The notes below the pieces were generated by a model. The model was not told where the DNA came from, searched no databases, and was given only the letters and a program-made list of their open reading frames with translations. From Clostridia bacterium (lineage in GTDB: Bacteria > Bacillota > Clostridia > Christensenellales > UBA1242), in the NCBI GenBank assembly GCA_028702545.1, contig JAQVOQ010000057.1, positions 1-5,663 of the forward strand: DNA of 5,663 nt. The letters run 5' to 3'. Position numbers and translations under genes: made by a program. Of the stretch, positions 4,426 to 5,663 are shown one piece after another. The stretch's first letter is position 1, and every line of letters begins with the position of its first letter.

Positions 4426-5663
4426 TTACATCTCAAAATCATCTTTATCGCTTTGTTTTTCTTTTTTATGCTGATCATAATTATTCTCATAACTTGTAGA
4501 AAATAAATCTTTTACTAAATTCATATTAGGTTGAGTGTTGTTCAAAACGCTCAGTCTTTTTTGTTTTTCTTCTTCTATTATTGATTGCTGTTCTTGCTGT
4601 TGATCTATTGTTCCAAATGCACTCATTAAGCCACTTGCAACACTTAATTTTGAACTATAATCTAGATGTGAGTATATATCGGCTGTAGTTTGGTAAGTAC
4701 TGTGACCTAGCCATTCCTGAACTTGCTTCATACTCATGCCAAGTGCTAGTAATAAGCTGGCACAACTGTGTCTAAGGTCGTGAAACCTAATTTGATGTAG
4801 TCCAGCTGCTTTTTGGATATTGTTAAAATTTCTAGTAACATAAGTTCCACTTATTCTTATTCCTAAATCGTTTACGCATAAATAATCTTCATACTCTTTG
4901 CTGTAACCGCTTTTATATAATTTTTTGTTTTCTTCTTGTTTTGCTTTTTCTTTAAGTAGCATATCTTTTACAAATGGCAGAAGTGGATACACTCTATTGC
5001 TAGACTTATTTTTTAACACATCTTTTGCTACCGATATTCTTTTGTTATCTAATGTTATTTCAACAACTGAATGATCTATTTTCAATATGTTTTTATCAAA
5101 ATCAATTGCACTCCACCTAATACCCACCATTTCGCTTTTTCTTAAGCCGTAAAGCACCGTCATTTTATAAATGTAATCGTATCTATTGTATTTACTCGTT
5201 TCAAAAAGTCTTTTTAACTGCTCCAAATTAAAAAAGCTAGCTTTGTGCTTTTTTGACTTTGGTCTATCAATTTTGTCTGCAGGATTACTAAGTATAATAT
5301 CTGACTTAACTGCTGACTGCAAACACTTTCTAATATTTACATGCATTTTTACAAGGTTTCCATCGCTGACCTTATTTTTTAAGCTGTAAGTATAAAACTC
5401 TTGTATGTGATAAGGCTTTAATTCAATAAGCTTTATTTTCTTGCTTCTAAAATATTTTGCTATTCTTTTAACTTGTGCCTTATAAGCACTATAAGTTGTA
5501 ATTTGTAAGCCATTTTTTACATTCTCAAGCCAGTTTTCCAAGTAATCTGCAAACAAAATGGTTTGCTCCGGGTTTTCTTGCTCATATAGCCAACTATCAA
5601 AATTTGCAAGCTCTTTAGCCATAATTTCTTTTGCCCTTGCTTTGTTGCCTCTTTTATCAAGCC
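4426..5663 (-). CDS. Tyrosine recombinase/integrase, 5' end beyond the window
   Basis: This is a site-specific integrase of the phage/ICE type. Numbering from the ATG at 5622, a SAM-like core-binding domain spans about 22-110. The catalytic domain follows with Arg161 (YGLRKSEMVG), the Lys region 204-206, His281-x-x-Arg284 (FHDLRHSCA), His307 (WLGHST) and nucleophile Tyr317 (ADIYSHL). The catalytic set is complete. A Gln/Lys-rich tail follows from about 340. The reading frame stays open from 5622 to the window edge, and the extra residues (GNKARAKEIM) match the usual linker ahead of the core-binding domain. The ATG at 5622 is therefore internal and has no good ribosome site. The missing N-terminus should hold an arm-binding domain. 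The gene lies on the 3' side of tRNA-Ser, which fits integration there. Confidence 0.95.
   Translation of the reverse strand, partial: LDKRGNKARAKEIMAKELANFDSWLYEQENPEQTILFADYLENWLENVKNGLQITTYSAYKAQVKRIAKYFRSKKIKLIELKPYHIQEFYTYSLKNKVSDGNLVKMHVNIRKCLQSAVKSDIILSNPADKIDRPKSKKHKASFFNLEQLKRLFETSKYNRYDYIYKMTVLYGLRKSEMVGIRWSAIDFDKNILKIDHSVVEITLDNKRISVAKDVLKNKSSNRVYPLLPFVKDMLLKEKAKQEENKKLYKSGYSKEYEDYLCVNDLGIRISGTYVTRNFNNIQKAAGLHQIRFHDLRHSCASLLLALGMSMKQVQEWLGHSTYQTTADIYSHLDYSSKLSVASGLMSAFGTIDQQQEQQSIIEEEKQKRLSVLNNTQPNMNLVKDLFSTSYENNYDQHKKEKQSDKDDFEM

Noticed and set aside
5186..5389. Plus-strand open frame, and similar ones at 1006-1263 and 3587-3811
   Set aside because: Each lies antisense inside a well-supported gene (recombinase, anchored protein, Fic) and has no own signals.
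5620..5622. ATG at 5622 as the true start of the recombinase
   Set aside because: The frame is open to the window edge, the upstream residues match the family linker, and no ribosome site precedes the ATG.

Overview
The window is AT-rich and reads like a low-GC Gram-positive chromosome, probably an uncultured Clostridia-type Firmicute. The reasons are strong Shine-Dalgarno sequences (AAGGAG, AAGGGGA, AAGGATGTGAT), promoters close to the TTGACA-17-TATAAT consensus, U-rich intrinsic terminators, and a tRNA with an encoded CCA. The species cannot be named from the sequence. All five protein genes I accept lie on the minus strand; the tRNA lies on the plus strand.

Left part (1-1530). Three direct copies of a composite palindromic repeat (32-126, 442-585, 1384-1529, plus a fragment at 1-19) alternate with two small genes. 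The first gene is a GIY-YIG nuclease (126-410) whose stop codon touches a repeat. The second is a membrane-anchored protein (659-1318) that looks like a catalytically dead papain/C39-like peptidase. The repeats are built from ~44-base units in inverted pairs. The two unit subtypes differ by a compensatory pair of double substitutions in the stem, which points to selection on the folded form. The layout recalls REP/REPIN elements next to a nuclease gene.

Middle part (1530-2640). A GC-rich island (about 1667-1836) folds into a compact four-way junction with three perfect hairpins, preceded by two copies of a 16-base repeat and two competing hairpins. It is the strongest candidate here for an undescribed structured RNA or DNA element. 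Beside it is an orphan helical protein gene (1875-2429) with its own perfect consensus promoter and its own terminator. A nested inverted repeat (2526-2587) lies upstream of that promoter.

Right part (2640-5663). A plus-strand promoter (2656-2684) could drive a ~375-base structured leader that ends in tRNA-Ser(UGA) (3065-3153) and a terminator. To the right of the tRNA 3' end are short direct repeats, a Fic-family AMPylase with an N-terminal DNA-binding domain (3372-4268), and a tyrosine recombinase that runs off the right edge (4426 to beyond 5663). This is the usual left end of an integrated element at a tRNA gene. The Fic promoter is overlapped by one arm of an 18-base perfect inverted repeat, so the HTH-Fic protein may repress itself.
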